Below are positions 1 to 5,179 of a DNA stretch of 5,179 nucleotides, in pieces (within the stretch, counting starts at the first letter, position 1; each line of letters begins with the position of its first letter). Made by a program: the position numbers and the translations under genes. A model generated the notes under the pieces. It made no database searches. It was not told the origin of the DNA and saw nothing but the letters and a program-made list of their open reading frames with translations. This DNA is from AC-37 sp045805345 (GTDB lineage: Bacteria; Actinomycetota; Thermoleophilia; Solirubrobacterales; Thermoleophilaceae), in assembly GCA_045805345.1 (NCBI GenBank), contig JBJMLK010000114.1:1-5179 (forward strand). Reading direction: 5' to 3'.

Positions 1-1
1 C

Positions 2-427
2 GTGCGCGGCTGGTGGAAGGACACCGGGCAGGTGCAGGACATGCTGGACGCCAACCGGCTGATCCTCGACGACCTCGACGAGCGGATCGAGGGGGAGCTC
101 GTGGAGACGCGCGTCGAGGGGCGCGTGGTGGTCGAGCCCGGTGCGGTGCTCGAGCGCGCGACCGTCCGCGGGCCGGCGATCGTGGGCCGCGGCGCGCGGA
201 TCACCGACGCCTACGTCGGGCCGTACACCGCGATCGGCGAGGACGTGACGATCGAGCACGCCGAGCTGGAGTACTCGATCGTCCTCGCCGGCTCTTCGAT
301 CCGCCGCCTCGAGGGCCGGATCGAGGCGAGCCTGATCGGACGCAACGTGTCGATCGCCCACAGCCCGGCGCAGCCGCGCGCCTACCGCTTCGTGGTCGGC
401 GACAACGCCGAGATCGCCATCCTGTAG
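2..427 (+). CDS. rmlA: Glucose-1-phosphate thymidylyltransferase, long form, C-terminal part (5' truncated)
   Basis: The gene enters from the left edge; the GTG at base 2 is an internal valine codon, not a start. The enzyme joins glucose-1-phosphate and dTTP into dTDP-glucose, the first step of dTDP-rhamnose synthesis in the cytoplasm. The visible 141 residues open with GWWKDTGQVQDMLDANRL (3-20), the conserved end of the nucleotidyltransferase domain in the long RmlA/StrD group. From about residue 40 follow left-handed beta-helix hexapeptide repeats (VVEPGAVLERATVRGPAIVG, then VGPYTAIGEDVTI), absent from the short enterobacterial RmlA. The long form is usually near 355 residues, so roughly 215 are missing upstream. 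The helix ends at AEIAIL, a natural C-terminus. rmlD follows 17 bases later. A related sugar-1-phosphate nucleotidyltransferase is possible, but the rmlD-rmlB context favours RmlA. Confidence 0.9.
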   Translation: MRGWWKDTGQVQDMLDANRLILDDLDERIEGELVETRVEGRVVVEPGAVLERATVRGPAIVGRGARITDAYVGPYTAIGEDVTIEHAELEYSIVLAGSSIRRLEGRIEASLIGRNVSIAHSPAQPRAYRFVVGDNAEIAIL

Positions 428-444
428 CGGGTGACCGGCGAGCC

Positions 445-1293
445 ATGAGAGTCCTCGTGACCGGAGCGGGCGGCATGCTCGGGCACGACGTCGTGCGGGC
501 CGCGAAGTTCGTGAACCACGACGTGATCGCGCTCGGGCACGCCGAGCTGGACGTGACCGACGGCCGCCGGGTACGGCGGACGATCGCCCGGCTGGCGCCG
601 GACGCCGTCGTGAACTGCGCCGCCTGGACCGACGTCGACGGTGCGGAGGAGGACCCGATCGGCGCGGCGCGGGTCAACGAGCAGGCGCCGCGCCACGTGG
701 CCGCCGCGGCCGCCGAGGTGGGCGCCGCGATCGTCCAGCCGTCGACCGACTACGTCTTCGACGGCGAGAAGGGCGAGCCGTACGTGGAGAGCGATCCCAC
801 GCACCCGATCTCCGTGTACGGGGCCACGAAGCTGGCCGGCGAGGAGGCAGTCGCCGAGTCGAACCCGAACCACTTCATCGTCCGCACCTCCTGGCTGTTC
901 GGCTCGGCCGGCGGCAACTTCGTGGAGACCATGCTGCGCCTGGGGCGCGAGCTCGGCGAGGTCGTCGTCGTCCGCGACCAGATCGGCTGCCCCACCTACA
1001 CGGGCCACCTGGCTGAGGCGCTCGTCCGGCTGCTCGACGACGACGAGTACGGGCTCCACCACATCGCGGGCGGCGGCGAGTGCTCGTGGTTCGAGTTCGC
1101 CACGGCGATCTTCCAGCGCGCCGGCGTGGAGTGCCGCACGCTCTCGTGCACCACCGACGAGTTCCCGCGCCCGGCGCCCCGTCCCGCCTACTCCGTGCTC
1201 GCCACCGAGCGCGAATACGGCCTCGTCCTTCCGAACTGGCACGACGGGCTCGACGACTACCTGGCCGATCGCCAGCGAGCGCTGACGTCGTGA
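445..1293 (+). CDS. rmlD: dTDP-4-dehydrorhamnose reductase
   Basis: This 282-residue enzyme reduces dTDP-4-dehydro-L-rhamnose with NAD(P)H to dTDP-L-rhamnose, the last pathway step, in the cytoplasm. It is an extended short-chain dehydrogenase. The nucleotide-binding glycine motif TGAGGMLG is at residues 6-13, NCAAWTDVD at 57-65, and STDYVFDG at 100-107 supplies the catalytic Thr/Ser. The catalytic pair Y125-xxx-K129 lies in VYGATK. The family segments RTSWLFG (147-153) and DQIGCPT (178-184) are intact, and RPAYS (246-250) fits the conserved C-terminal substrate-side motif. Length is normal for RmlD (about 280-300). The ATG at 445 puts the Rossmann motif at its usual N-terminal distance, and GGGTGA at 429-434 gives a modest ribosome-binding site 10 bases upstream. 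The same frame stays open to base 13, but that extension only shadows rmlA. The stop overlaps the rmlB start, suggesting translational coupling. Confidence 0.95.
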   Translation: MRVLVTGAGGMLGHDVVRAAKFVNHDVIALGHAELDVTDGRRVRRTIARLAPDAVVNCAAWTDVDGAEEDPIGAARVNEQAPRHVAAAAAEVGAAIVQPSTDYVFDGEKGEPYVESDPTHPISVYGATKLAGEEAVAESNPNHFIVRTSWLFGSAGGNFVETMLRLGRELGEVVVVRDQIGCPTYTGHLAEALVRLLDDDEYGLHHIAGGGECSWFEFATAIFQRAGVECRTLSCTTDEFPRPAPRPAYSVLATEREYGLVLPNWHDGLDDYLADRQRALTS

Positions 1294-2294
1294 AGCTCCT
1301 GGTGACCGGCGCCGCCGGCTTCATCGGCTCGACGTACCTGCGGGTGGTGCTGGCCGAGGGCGACGACCAGATCGTGGTGCTCGACAAGCTCACCTACGCG
1401 GGCCGCCGTGAGAACCTCGCCGGTCTCGACGATCGAATCGAGTTCGTCGAGGGGGCGATCGAGGACCGCTCGCTGGTCGAGGAGCTGGTCCAGGGCTGCG
1501 ACGCGGTCGTGAACTTCGCCGCCGAGTCGCACGTCGACCGCTCGATCGCCGACCAGGACGCGTTCGCCCGCACGCACGTGATCGGCACCGGCGTGCTGCT
1601 CGACGCCGTCCGCTCGCACGGCGTGCCCCGCTTCGTGCAGGTCTCGACCGACGAGGTCTACGGGTCGATCGCCTCCGGCTCGTTCACCGAGGCCTCGCCG
1701 CTCAACCCGTCGTCGCCCTACTCGGCCACGAAGGCCGCCGGCGACCTCCTCGTGTCGGCCCACGTCCACACCTACGGCACGAACGCCTCGATCTGCCGCG
1801 GCTCGAACAACTACGGCCCGCGCCAGTACCCCGAGAAGCTGATCCCGCTCTGCGTGCTCAACGCGCTCGCCGGCGACGCGCTGCCGGTCTACGGCGACGG
1901 TCTTCAGGTGCGCAACTGGCTGTTCGTGGAGGACTTCGCGCGGGCGATCGATGCCGTGCTTCGCCACGGCGAGGCGGGCGAGGTCTACAACGCGGGCGGC
2001 CCCGACGAGGCGCCGAACATCGAGCTCGTCAAGCGGATCCTCGAGCTGACCGAGCGCGACGAGTCGCTGATCGAGTACGTGACCGACCGGCCCGGCCACG
2101 ACCGTCGCTACTCGCTGTCGTCGGACCGCGTGCGCGCGCTCGGCTGGGAGCCGCGCACCGACCTGGCCGCCGGGCTGCCGCTGACCGTCGACTGGTACCG
2201 CGACAACGAGTGGTGGTGGGGGCCGATCCGCTCCGGCGAGTACCTCGACTATTACGAGCGCCAGTACGGGCGCCGGCTGGGGCGGGCGAACTAA
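1290..2294 (+). CDS. rmlB: dTDP-glucose 4,6-dehydratase
   Basis: This 334-residue NAD-dependent enzyme converts dTDP-glucose to dTDP-4-dehydro-6-deoxyglucose, the second step of the rhamnose pathway. It is an extended SDR protein: TGAAGFIG at residues 6-13 binds NAD, LDKLTYAG (31-38) is an RmlB hallmark, and NFAAESHVDRS (75-85) follows. STDEVYG (119-125) contains the Thr-Asp-Glu triad in which the Asp-Glu pair drives dehydration, and Y144-xxx-K148 is the SDR pair. GSNNYGPRQYPEKLIP (171-186) and RPGHDRRY (267-274) line the nucleotide-sugar site. All key residues are present and the length is typical. The GTG at 1290 is chosen because it lies just before KLLVTG and overlaps the rmlD stop in a GTGA arrangement. 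The frame is open upstream to 1080, but that part shadows rmlD. No Shine-Dalgarno site is visible, so coupling to rmlD translation is likely. Confidence 0.96.
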   Translation: MKLLVTGAAGFIGSTYLRVVLAEGDDQIVVLDKLTYAGRRENLAGLDDRIEFVEGAIEDRSLVEELVQGCDAVVNFAAESHVDRSIADQDAFARTHVIGTGVLLDAVRSHGVPRFVQVSTDEVYGSIASGSFTEASPLNPSSPYSATKAAGDLLVSAHVHTYGTNASICRGSNNYGPRQYPEKLIPLCVLNALAGDALPVYGDGLQVRNWLFVEDFARAIDAVLRHGEAGEVYNAGGPDEAPNIELVKRILELTERDESLIEYVTDRPGHDRRYSLSSDRVRALGWEPRTDLAAGLPLTVDWYRDNEWWWGPIRSGEYLDYYERQYGRRLGRAN

Positions 2295-2297
2295 CGT
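2292..2297 (+). promoter_or_regulatory. Candidate -10 box (TAACGT) for the ABC ATPase gene
   Basis: TAACGT matches the actinobacterial TANNNT -10 pattern and ends 7 bases before the GTG at 2305, so transcription would begin at or next to the start codon. Its first three bases are the rmlB stop codon. No convincing -35 box is visible. The same spacing recurs before two other genes in the window, which is the main support. A weak AGG at 2298-2300 is the only ribosome-binding-like sequence. Confidence 0.4.
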
Positions 2298-2304
2298 AGG
2301 TCGG

Positions 2305-3027
2305 GTGCCGCCCGCGCTCGACGTCCGCAAGCTGACCAAGCGCTACGACGACGGAACCGTCGCCGTCAGCGACCTCGACCTAACGATCCCGGAGGGCACG
2401 TTCTTCGGGCTCCTGGGACCGAACGGCGCCGGCAAGACGACGCTGATCAGCGCGGTCTGCAACCTGATCCGGATCTCGTCCGGCGAGGTGCGCGTGTTCG
2501 GCGAGCCGGCCGACTCGCTCACCGCGCGTGCCTGGGTCGGGCTGGCCGAGCAGGACATCAACCTCGACCGCTTCCTCACGGTGGAGGAGACGCTGGTCTA
2601 CCACGGCGGCTGGTTCGGGATGTCGAAGTCCGACGCGTGCGCCCGCGCGCAGGAGATGATCGACGTCTTCGACCTGCGCGCGAAGACCGACGTGCGCACG
2701 CCGAAGCTGTCGGGCGGGATGCGCCGGCGCCTGCTGCTGGCCCGCGCGCTGATGCACCGGCCGCGGCTGGTGATCCTCGACGAGCCCACGGCCGGCGTGG
2801 ACTTCGAGCTGCGCCAGGAGCTGTGGCGCTACATCCGCCGGCTGCACGAGCAGGGCACCACGATCCTCCTCACCACGCACTACCTCGAGGAGGCCGAGGC
2901 GCTGTGCGAGGAGATCGCCCTGATCCGCAGCGGCCGGCTGATCGCCCGCGACACCTCCGCGGGGCTGCGCGACGCCTACGACGCCACGAGCCTCGCGGAC
3001 GTGTACGTGAAGGCAATGGGCGCGTAG
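2305..3027 (+). CDS. ABC transporter ATP-binding protein, YadG-like
   Basis: This 240-residue nucleotide-binding subunit hydrolyses ATP to drive an ABC-2 type exporter at the inner face of the membrane. All ABC motifs are present in order: Walker A GPNGAGKT (38-45), Q-loop Q83, signature LSGGM (135-139), Walker B LVILDEP (155-161) with catalytic E160, D-loop AGVD (163-166) and switch histidine H192 in LTTHYLEEAE. The run GGMRRRLLLARALMHRPRL, then DEPTAGVDFELR, closely resembles E. coli YadG as I recall it. It ends soon after the core domain and lacks the long C-terminal extension of YadG (about 308 residues) or the sugar-binding domain of Wzt. The GTG start places the first beta strand normally and sits 10 bases after rmlB. 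The likely partner is the permease at 3229. The substrate is unknown. Confidence 0.92.
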   Translation: MPPALDVRKLTKRYDDGTVAVSDLDLTIPEGTFFGLLGPNGAGKTTLISAVCNLIRISSGEVRVFGEPADSLTARAWVGLAEQDINLDRFLTVEETLVYHGGWFGMSKSDACARAQEMIDVFDLRAKTDVRTPKLSGGMRRRLLLARALMHRPRLVILDEPTAGVDFELRQELWRYIRRLHEQGTTILLTTHYLEEAEALCEEIALIRSGRLIARDTSAGLRDAYDATSLADVYVKAMGA

Positions 3028-3037
3028 CCCCGGGGCG

Positions 3038-3148
3038 CTAGCCGTCGTCGCGCGCGGCGAAATCGCGCGGCGGGCGGCACACGATCCAGAACGCGCCCAT
3101 CAGCAGTCCGGCGATCACCACGAGCAGCAGGATCTCTCCGATTCCCAT
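3038..3148 (-). CDS. Small single-span membrane peptide (36 aa), unrecognised
   Basis: Read on the minus strand, an ATG at 3148-3146 opens a 36-codon frame ending in TAG at 3040-3038. The peptide begins MGIGEILLLVVIAGLL, continues MGAFWIV, and ends CRPPRDFAARDDG. Residues 5-23 form one strongly hydrophobic helix, followed by a charged tail containing three arginines, so an N-out/C-in bitopic membrane peptide is expected. The best evidence that it is real is AAGGAGG at 3162-3156, a near-perfect Shine-Dalgarno site 7 bases before the ATG and much stronger than any other site in the window. It sits between the ATPase and permease genes but faces the other way, with its stop 10 bases from the ATPase stop. 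The N-terminus loosely recalls TatA and KdpF-like short membrane proteins, but neither family's conserved residues are present. Function is unknown. Confidence 0.6.
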   Translation of the reverse strand: MGIGEILLLVVIAGLLMGAFWIVCRPPRDFAARDDG

Positions 3149-3155
3149 GCCGGTC

Positions 3156-3162
3156 CCTCCTT
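3156..3162 (-). promoter_or_regulatory. Strong Shine-Dalgarno site for the small membrane gene
   Basis: The plus strand reads CCTCCTT here, giving AAGGAGG on the minus strand, a full anti-16S match 7 bases before the ATG at 3148. It decides the start of the 36-codon gene. The upstream stretch to 3228 holds no clear minus-strand promoter; the only AT-richer spot is near 3171-3180. Confidence 0.65.
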
Positions 3163-3216
3163 CCCTCACCGCATACAACGCGCGACCGGGCTCGAAGTTG
3201 GCCGGGTCGCCGTCGC

Positions 3217-3222
3217 TACGGT
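3217..3222 (+). promoter_or_regulatory. Candidate -10 box (TACGGT) for the ABC permease gene
   Basis: TACGGT fits TANNNT and ends 6 bases before the ATG at 3229, the position expected for a leaderless transcript. No Shine-Dalgarno site precedes this ATG, which agrees with leaderless initiation. A TTGGCC at 3198-3203 is a possible -35 but its 13-base spacer is too short; TCGAAG at 3192-3197 has a better spacer and poor sequence. Confidence 0.45.
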
Positions 3223-3228
3223 GAATCG

Positions 3229-3993
3229 ATGACCGGAACCCGCGGACTCGTGTGGCTGACCAAGCGCGAGACGCTGCGCGTGTCGAAGCTGTGGACGCAG
3301 ACCGTGCTCGCTCCGATCATCTCGTCGGGCCTGTTCATCGTGGTGTTCGGCTTCTCGCTCAGCGGCCGGATCAGGCACGTGGAGGGGTTCCCGTACCGCG
3401 AGTTCATCGTGCCCGGCCTGATCACGATGGCGATGGTCCAGGCGGCGTACAGCAACAACTCGTCGTCGATCTTCCAGGCGCGCTCGGACCGCTACATCCA
3501 CGACGTGCTCTCCGCCCCGATGCGCGCGTGGCAGATGAACCTCGGCTACAACGTCGGCGGCGTGGTGCGGGCGCTGGCCATCGGGATCGGGCTCGGGGCG
3601 ATCGCGGTGCCGGCCACCGGCACGCCCGTGCGCGAGCCGCTCGTGCTGATCGCCGCGGTGGCGCTCGGGCTGGTGCTGTTCTCGGCGCTCGGCACGATCG
3701 TCGGGATCTACGCGGAGACCTTCGACCACCACACGTTCGTCAACAACATCGTGATCCTGCCGCTGGTGTTCGTCGGCGGCGTCTTCTACTCGATCGACCG
3801 CCTGCCCGCGCCGTGGCACGAGCTGTCGCACGTGAACCCGCTCTTCTACCTCGTGAGCGCCGTGCGCTACGGGTTCCTCGGCCGCGCCGACGTGAACATC
3901 GCGCTCGCGCTCGGCGTGACGGCGGCGCTGGCCATACCGGTCTACCTCTGGTCGCAGTGGCTGTTCTCGACGGGCCGGAAGCTGAAGGCCTAG
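3229..3993 (+). CDS. ABC-2 type transporter permease, YadH-like
   Basis: This 254-residue integral membrane protein should form, as a dimer, the channel of an ABC-2 exporter powered by the ATPase encoded at 2305. Six hydrophobic spans are visible near residues 24-45, 58-75, 110-128, 137-160, 172-188 and 225-247, the standard ABC-2 layout. FIVPGLITMAMVQAAYSN (59-76), VGGVFYSIDRLPAPWHEL (182-199) and SHVNPLFYLVSAVRYGFLG (200-218) match the family signature, including the conserved re-entrant region and NP motif before the last span, and resemble E. coli YadH and NodJ/DrrB proteins from memory. Length is normal. The ATG is chosen because it precedes the short amphipathic N-terminal segment and follows a -10 box at leaderless spacing. 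The gene is 201 bases from its partner, with a minus-strand gene between. The substrate is unknown; export of a glycolipid, drug or polysaccharide cannot be told apart. Confidence 0.92.
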   Translation: MTGTRGLVWLTKRETLRVSKLWTQTVLAPIISSGLFIVVFGFSLSGRIRHVEGFPYREFIVPGLITMAMVQAAYSNNSSSIFQARSDRYIHDVLSAPMRAWQMNLGYNVGGVVRALAIGIGLGAIAVPATGTPVREPLVLIAAVALGLVLFSALGTIVGIYAETFDHHTFVNNIVILPLVFVGGVFYSIDRLPAPWHELSHVNPLFYLVSAVRYGFLGRADVNIALALGVTAALAIPVYLWSQWLFSTGRKLKA

Positions 3994-4685
3994 CGCTGCG
4001 CACCGGGCTCGACCCGGCCAGCGAGCTCGGCGCCCTCGAGCGCCGCATCACCGACTGCCGGCGCTGCCCGCGGCTCGTGGAGTGGCGCGAGCGAGTGGCG
4101 CGCGAGCGACGCGCCTCGTTCGCCGGCGAGGAGTACTGGGGACGGCCGGTGCCGGGCTTCGGCGACCCGGCCGCGCGCGTGTACGTGCTCGGGCTGGCGC
4201 CGGCAGCGCACGGTGGTAACCGCACCGGGCGGGTGTTCACCGGCGACCGGTCGGGCGACTGGCTGTTCGCGTCGATGCACCGCACCGGCTTCGCCAATCA
4301 GCCGACGTCCGAGCGGCTCGGCGACGGGCTGCGGCTCGACGGGCTGTTCGTGGGCGCGGCCGTGCGCTGCGCGCCGCCGGCGAACAAGCCGCTGCCCGGC
4401 GAGCGCGACAACTGCCTGCCGTACGCGGCGGAGGAGCTGCGGCTGCTCGGCGAGGTGCGCGTGGTCCTGTGCCTCGGGCAGTTCGCCTGGGACGCCGCCG
4501 CGCGGCTCTTCGGCGTGCGGCCCAAGCCGCGCTTCGGACATGGGGCGGAGGCACCCCTCGACGGCGAGCGGCGGCTGCTCGCGTCGTTTCACCCGAGCCA
4601 GCAGAACACGTTCACCGGCAGGCTCACCGAGCCGATGCTCGACGCCGTGTTCCTGCGCGCGCGGGAGCTCGCCGGCCTCGCGTGA
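3957..4685 (+). CDS. udgB: Uracil-DNA glycosylase, family 5 (UDGb type), iron-sulfur
   Basis: The enzyme removes uracil, and in this family also other deaminated bases such as hypoxanthine, from DNA to start base excision repair. Numbered from the GTG at 3957 (242 residues), motif 1 is GLAPAAHGGNRTGRVFTGD (79-97). Its alanine-rich core replaces the Asp/Asn of families 1 and 4, which identifies family 5. Motif 2 is HPSQQNTFTGRLT (212-224). C34, C37, C138 and C153 are placed to bind the 4Fe-4S cluster, and EYWGRPVPGFGDP (59-71) is family-typical. The start is uncertain. GTG 3957 overlaps the permease gene by 37 bases and has no ribosome-binding site; no ATG or GTG lies between it and the first cysteine. 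A CTG at 3996, just after the permease stop, would give a more usual N-terminus. Function is certain enough; the first 13 residues are not. Confidence 0.9.
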   Translation: MAVLDGPEAEGLALRTGLDPASELGALERRITDCRRCPRLVEWRERVARERRASFAGEEYWGRPVPGFGDPAARVYVLGLAPAAHGGNRTGRVFTGDRSGDWLFASMHRTGFANQPTSERLGDGLRLDGLFVGAAVRCAPPANKPLPGERDNCLPYAAEELRLLGEVRVVLCLGQFAWDAAARLFGVRPKPRFGHGAEAPLDGERRLLASFHPSQQNTFTGRLTEPMLDAVFLRARELAGLA

Positions 4686-4711
4686 CCTCACCGGCGTCCG
4701 GCTCGCACTGG

Positions 4712-4717
4712 TAGGTT
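4712..4717 (+). promoter_or_regulatory. Candidate -10 box (TAGGTT) for the RTX-repeat gene
   Basis: TAGGTT matches TANNNT and ends 7 bases before the ATG at 4725, again at leaderless spacing and without a Shine-Dalgarno site between. A GTGACC at 4682-4687, overlapping the glycosylase stop, resembles a -35 but its 24-base spacer is too long. The box supports 4725 rather than the in-frame ATG at 4755 as the start. Confidence 0.45.
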
Positions 4718-4724
4718 GCCCGCC

Positions 4725-5179
4725 ATGCGGGGAGGCCGGGGACTTCCGGCGGTGATGGTCGTGCTTGCGGCGCTGGCAGCGCTCGGCGGGGTGGCGATCG
4801 CCGCCACGTACAACGGCACGAAGGGCAACGACACCTACCACGGCACCGCCGGCCCCGACCAGATCTCCGGCCAGCGCGGGGACGACAGGCTGTTCGGCGA
4901 GGGCGGCGACGACACGCTCAACGGCGGACCCGACTCGGACACCGTTGTGGGCGGCGCCGGCAACGACCGAGTGCTCGGCGCCACGTGCGACGTCGGCCAG
5001 ATCGGCCGCCTGTGCGACAACCCGGGTCACGAGAACCTGAGCGGCGGCAGCGGCAACGACACCCTGCTCGCCAACTCGTGCGTGACGAGCTTCTGCGGCT
5101 ACGACAACTACATCGCGCTCGACAGCACCTATGACGGCGGGCCCGGCAACGACAAGGTCGTGGGCGCCGACGGCCGCGA
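4725..5179 (+). CDS. Secreted RTX-repeat (hemolysin-type calcium-binding) protein, 3' truncated
   Basis: An open frame of 151 codons runs off the right edge without a stop. Residues 1-26 form a Sec-type signal peptide: basic MRGGR, a hydrophobic core (about 8-22), and an AIA-A cleavage site after residue 26. The mature part begins with six consecutive nonapeptides of the RTX type GGxGxDxUx (31-84), for example GEGGDDTLN and GGAGNDRVL. Two further copies, GGSGNDTLL (107-115) and GGPGNDKVV (138-146), are separated by 22-residue inserts. Such repeats fold into a calcium-filled parallel beta roll outside the cell. Each insert carries two cysteines (C88, C97; C119, C124), which could form disulfides. 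No catalytic domain is visible, and the short N-terminus means this is not a classical RTX toxin secreted by a type I system. Role unknown; a surface or secreted calcium-binding protein is the safest call. Confidence 0.85.
   Translation, partial: MRGGRGLPAVMVVLAALAALGGVAIAATYNGTKGNDTYHGTAGPDQISGQRGDDRLFGEGGDDTLNGGPDSDTVVGGAGNDRVLGATCDVGQIGRLCDNPGHENLSGGSGNDTLLANSCVTSFCGYDNYIALDSTYDGGPGNDKVVGADGR
4815..4976 (+). repeat. Six tandem RTX nonapeptide-coding units
   Basis: Six 27-base units encode GTKGNDTYH, GTAGPDQIS, GQRGDDRLF, GEGGDDTLN, GGPDSDTVV and GGAGNDRVL. The repeat is at protein level; the DNA units have diverged, so recent expansion is unlikely. Two isolated units lie downstream at 5043-5069 and 5136-5162, and the array may continue beyond the window. 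Confidence 0.85.

Noticed and set aside
13..444. Upstream extension of the rmlD frame
   Set aside because: The translated part is Arg/Ala/Gly-rich shadow of rmlA in another frame; rmlD homology begins exactly at the ATG at 445.
454..1310. Similar DNA around the starts of rmlD and rmlB (CTCGTGACCGG and CTGGTGACCGG)
   Set aside because: Both encode the shared LVTGA start of the Rossmann fold, so the likeness is coding homology, not a repeat element.
1257..2339. Long minus-strand open frame (360 codons) opposite rmlB
   Set aside because: It mirrors a strongly motif-supported gene in GC-rich DNA, where antisense frames stay open by codon bias. Its product is Val/Arg/Asp-rich low-complexity with no domain.
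3025..3040. Palindrome TAGC-CCCGGGG-CGCTA between the two convergent stop codons, considered as a bidirectional terminator
   Set aside because: The arms meet with no proper loop and no T-run follows on either strand; such GC palindromes are frequent at this composition.
3051..3069. CGCGCG hairpin with a 7-base loop
   Set aside because: It is a short simple-sequence stem lying inside the small membrane gene, without a T-run; likely chance in GC-rich DNA.
3038..3148. Small membrane peptide as TatA or KdpF
   Set aside because: The MGIGE-plus-helix start is only superficially similar: TatA's FG hinge and amphipathic helix are missing, and no other Tat or Kdp gene is nearby.
3166..3831. Minus-strand open frame (221 codons) opposite the permease
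   Set aside because: The His/Arg/Asp-rich product is the typical antisense shadow of a GC-rich gene, and it has no ribosome-binding site or domain.
4725..5179. RTX protein as a pore-forming toxin or type I secretion substrate
   Set aside because: It has a Sec-type signal peptide and repeats directly after it, with no toxin domain and no HlyB/HlyD-like genes; the nearby ABC-2 exporter is a different class.

Overview
The window is about 70% G+C by eye, densely coded and almost entirely plus-strand. GC-rich third codon positions, several GTG starts, weak or absent Shine-Dalgarno sites, and TANNNT boxes 6-7 bases before start codons all point to a high-GC actinobacterium. A deep branch such as Thermoleophilia (Solirubrobacterales/Gaiellales type) would fit, also because small secreted RTX-repeat proteins are common there. 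That placement is inference; nothing in the window proves it.

Bases 1-2294 hold a dTDP-L-rhamnose module. The 3' end of a long-form glucose-1-phosphate thymidylyltransferase (rmlA) is followed by dTDP-4-dehydrorhamnose reductase (rmlD) and dTDP-glucose 4,6-dehydratase (rmlB). They are 17 bases apart and then overlapping by 4 bases, so they look like one operon. Together they cover steps 1, 2 and 4 of the pathway from glucose-1-phosphate to dTDP-rhamnose. The epimerase gene (rmlC) is not in the window and may lie upstream.

Bases 2305-3993 hold the two halves of an ABC-2 exporter resembling E. coli YadG/YadH: a 240-residue ATPase and a 254-residue six-helix permease. The 201 bases between them are not empty. 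They carry an unlisted minus-strand gene for a 36-residue single-span membrane peptide with a near-perfect Shine-Dalgarno site.

Bases 3957-4685 encode a family 5 (UDGb-type) iron-sulfur uracil-DNA glycosylase whose start is ambiguous and may overlap the permease gene. From 4725 to the window edge runs the beginning of a secreted RTX-repeat, probably calcium-binding, protein with two cysteine-containing inserts. It is cut off by the window edge.

Three plus-strand genes (ATPase, permease, RTX protein) share the same start architecture, a TANNNT box ending 6-7 bases before the start codon. This suggests leaderless or nearly leaderless transcription and divides the plus-strand genes into probably four transcription units. 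No RNA genes, mobile elements, CRISPR arrays or clear intrinsic terminators were seen. The window is mostly ordinary housekeeping and envelope biology; the small antisense membrane gene is the most unusual element.
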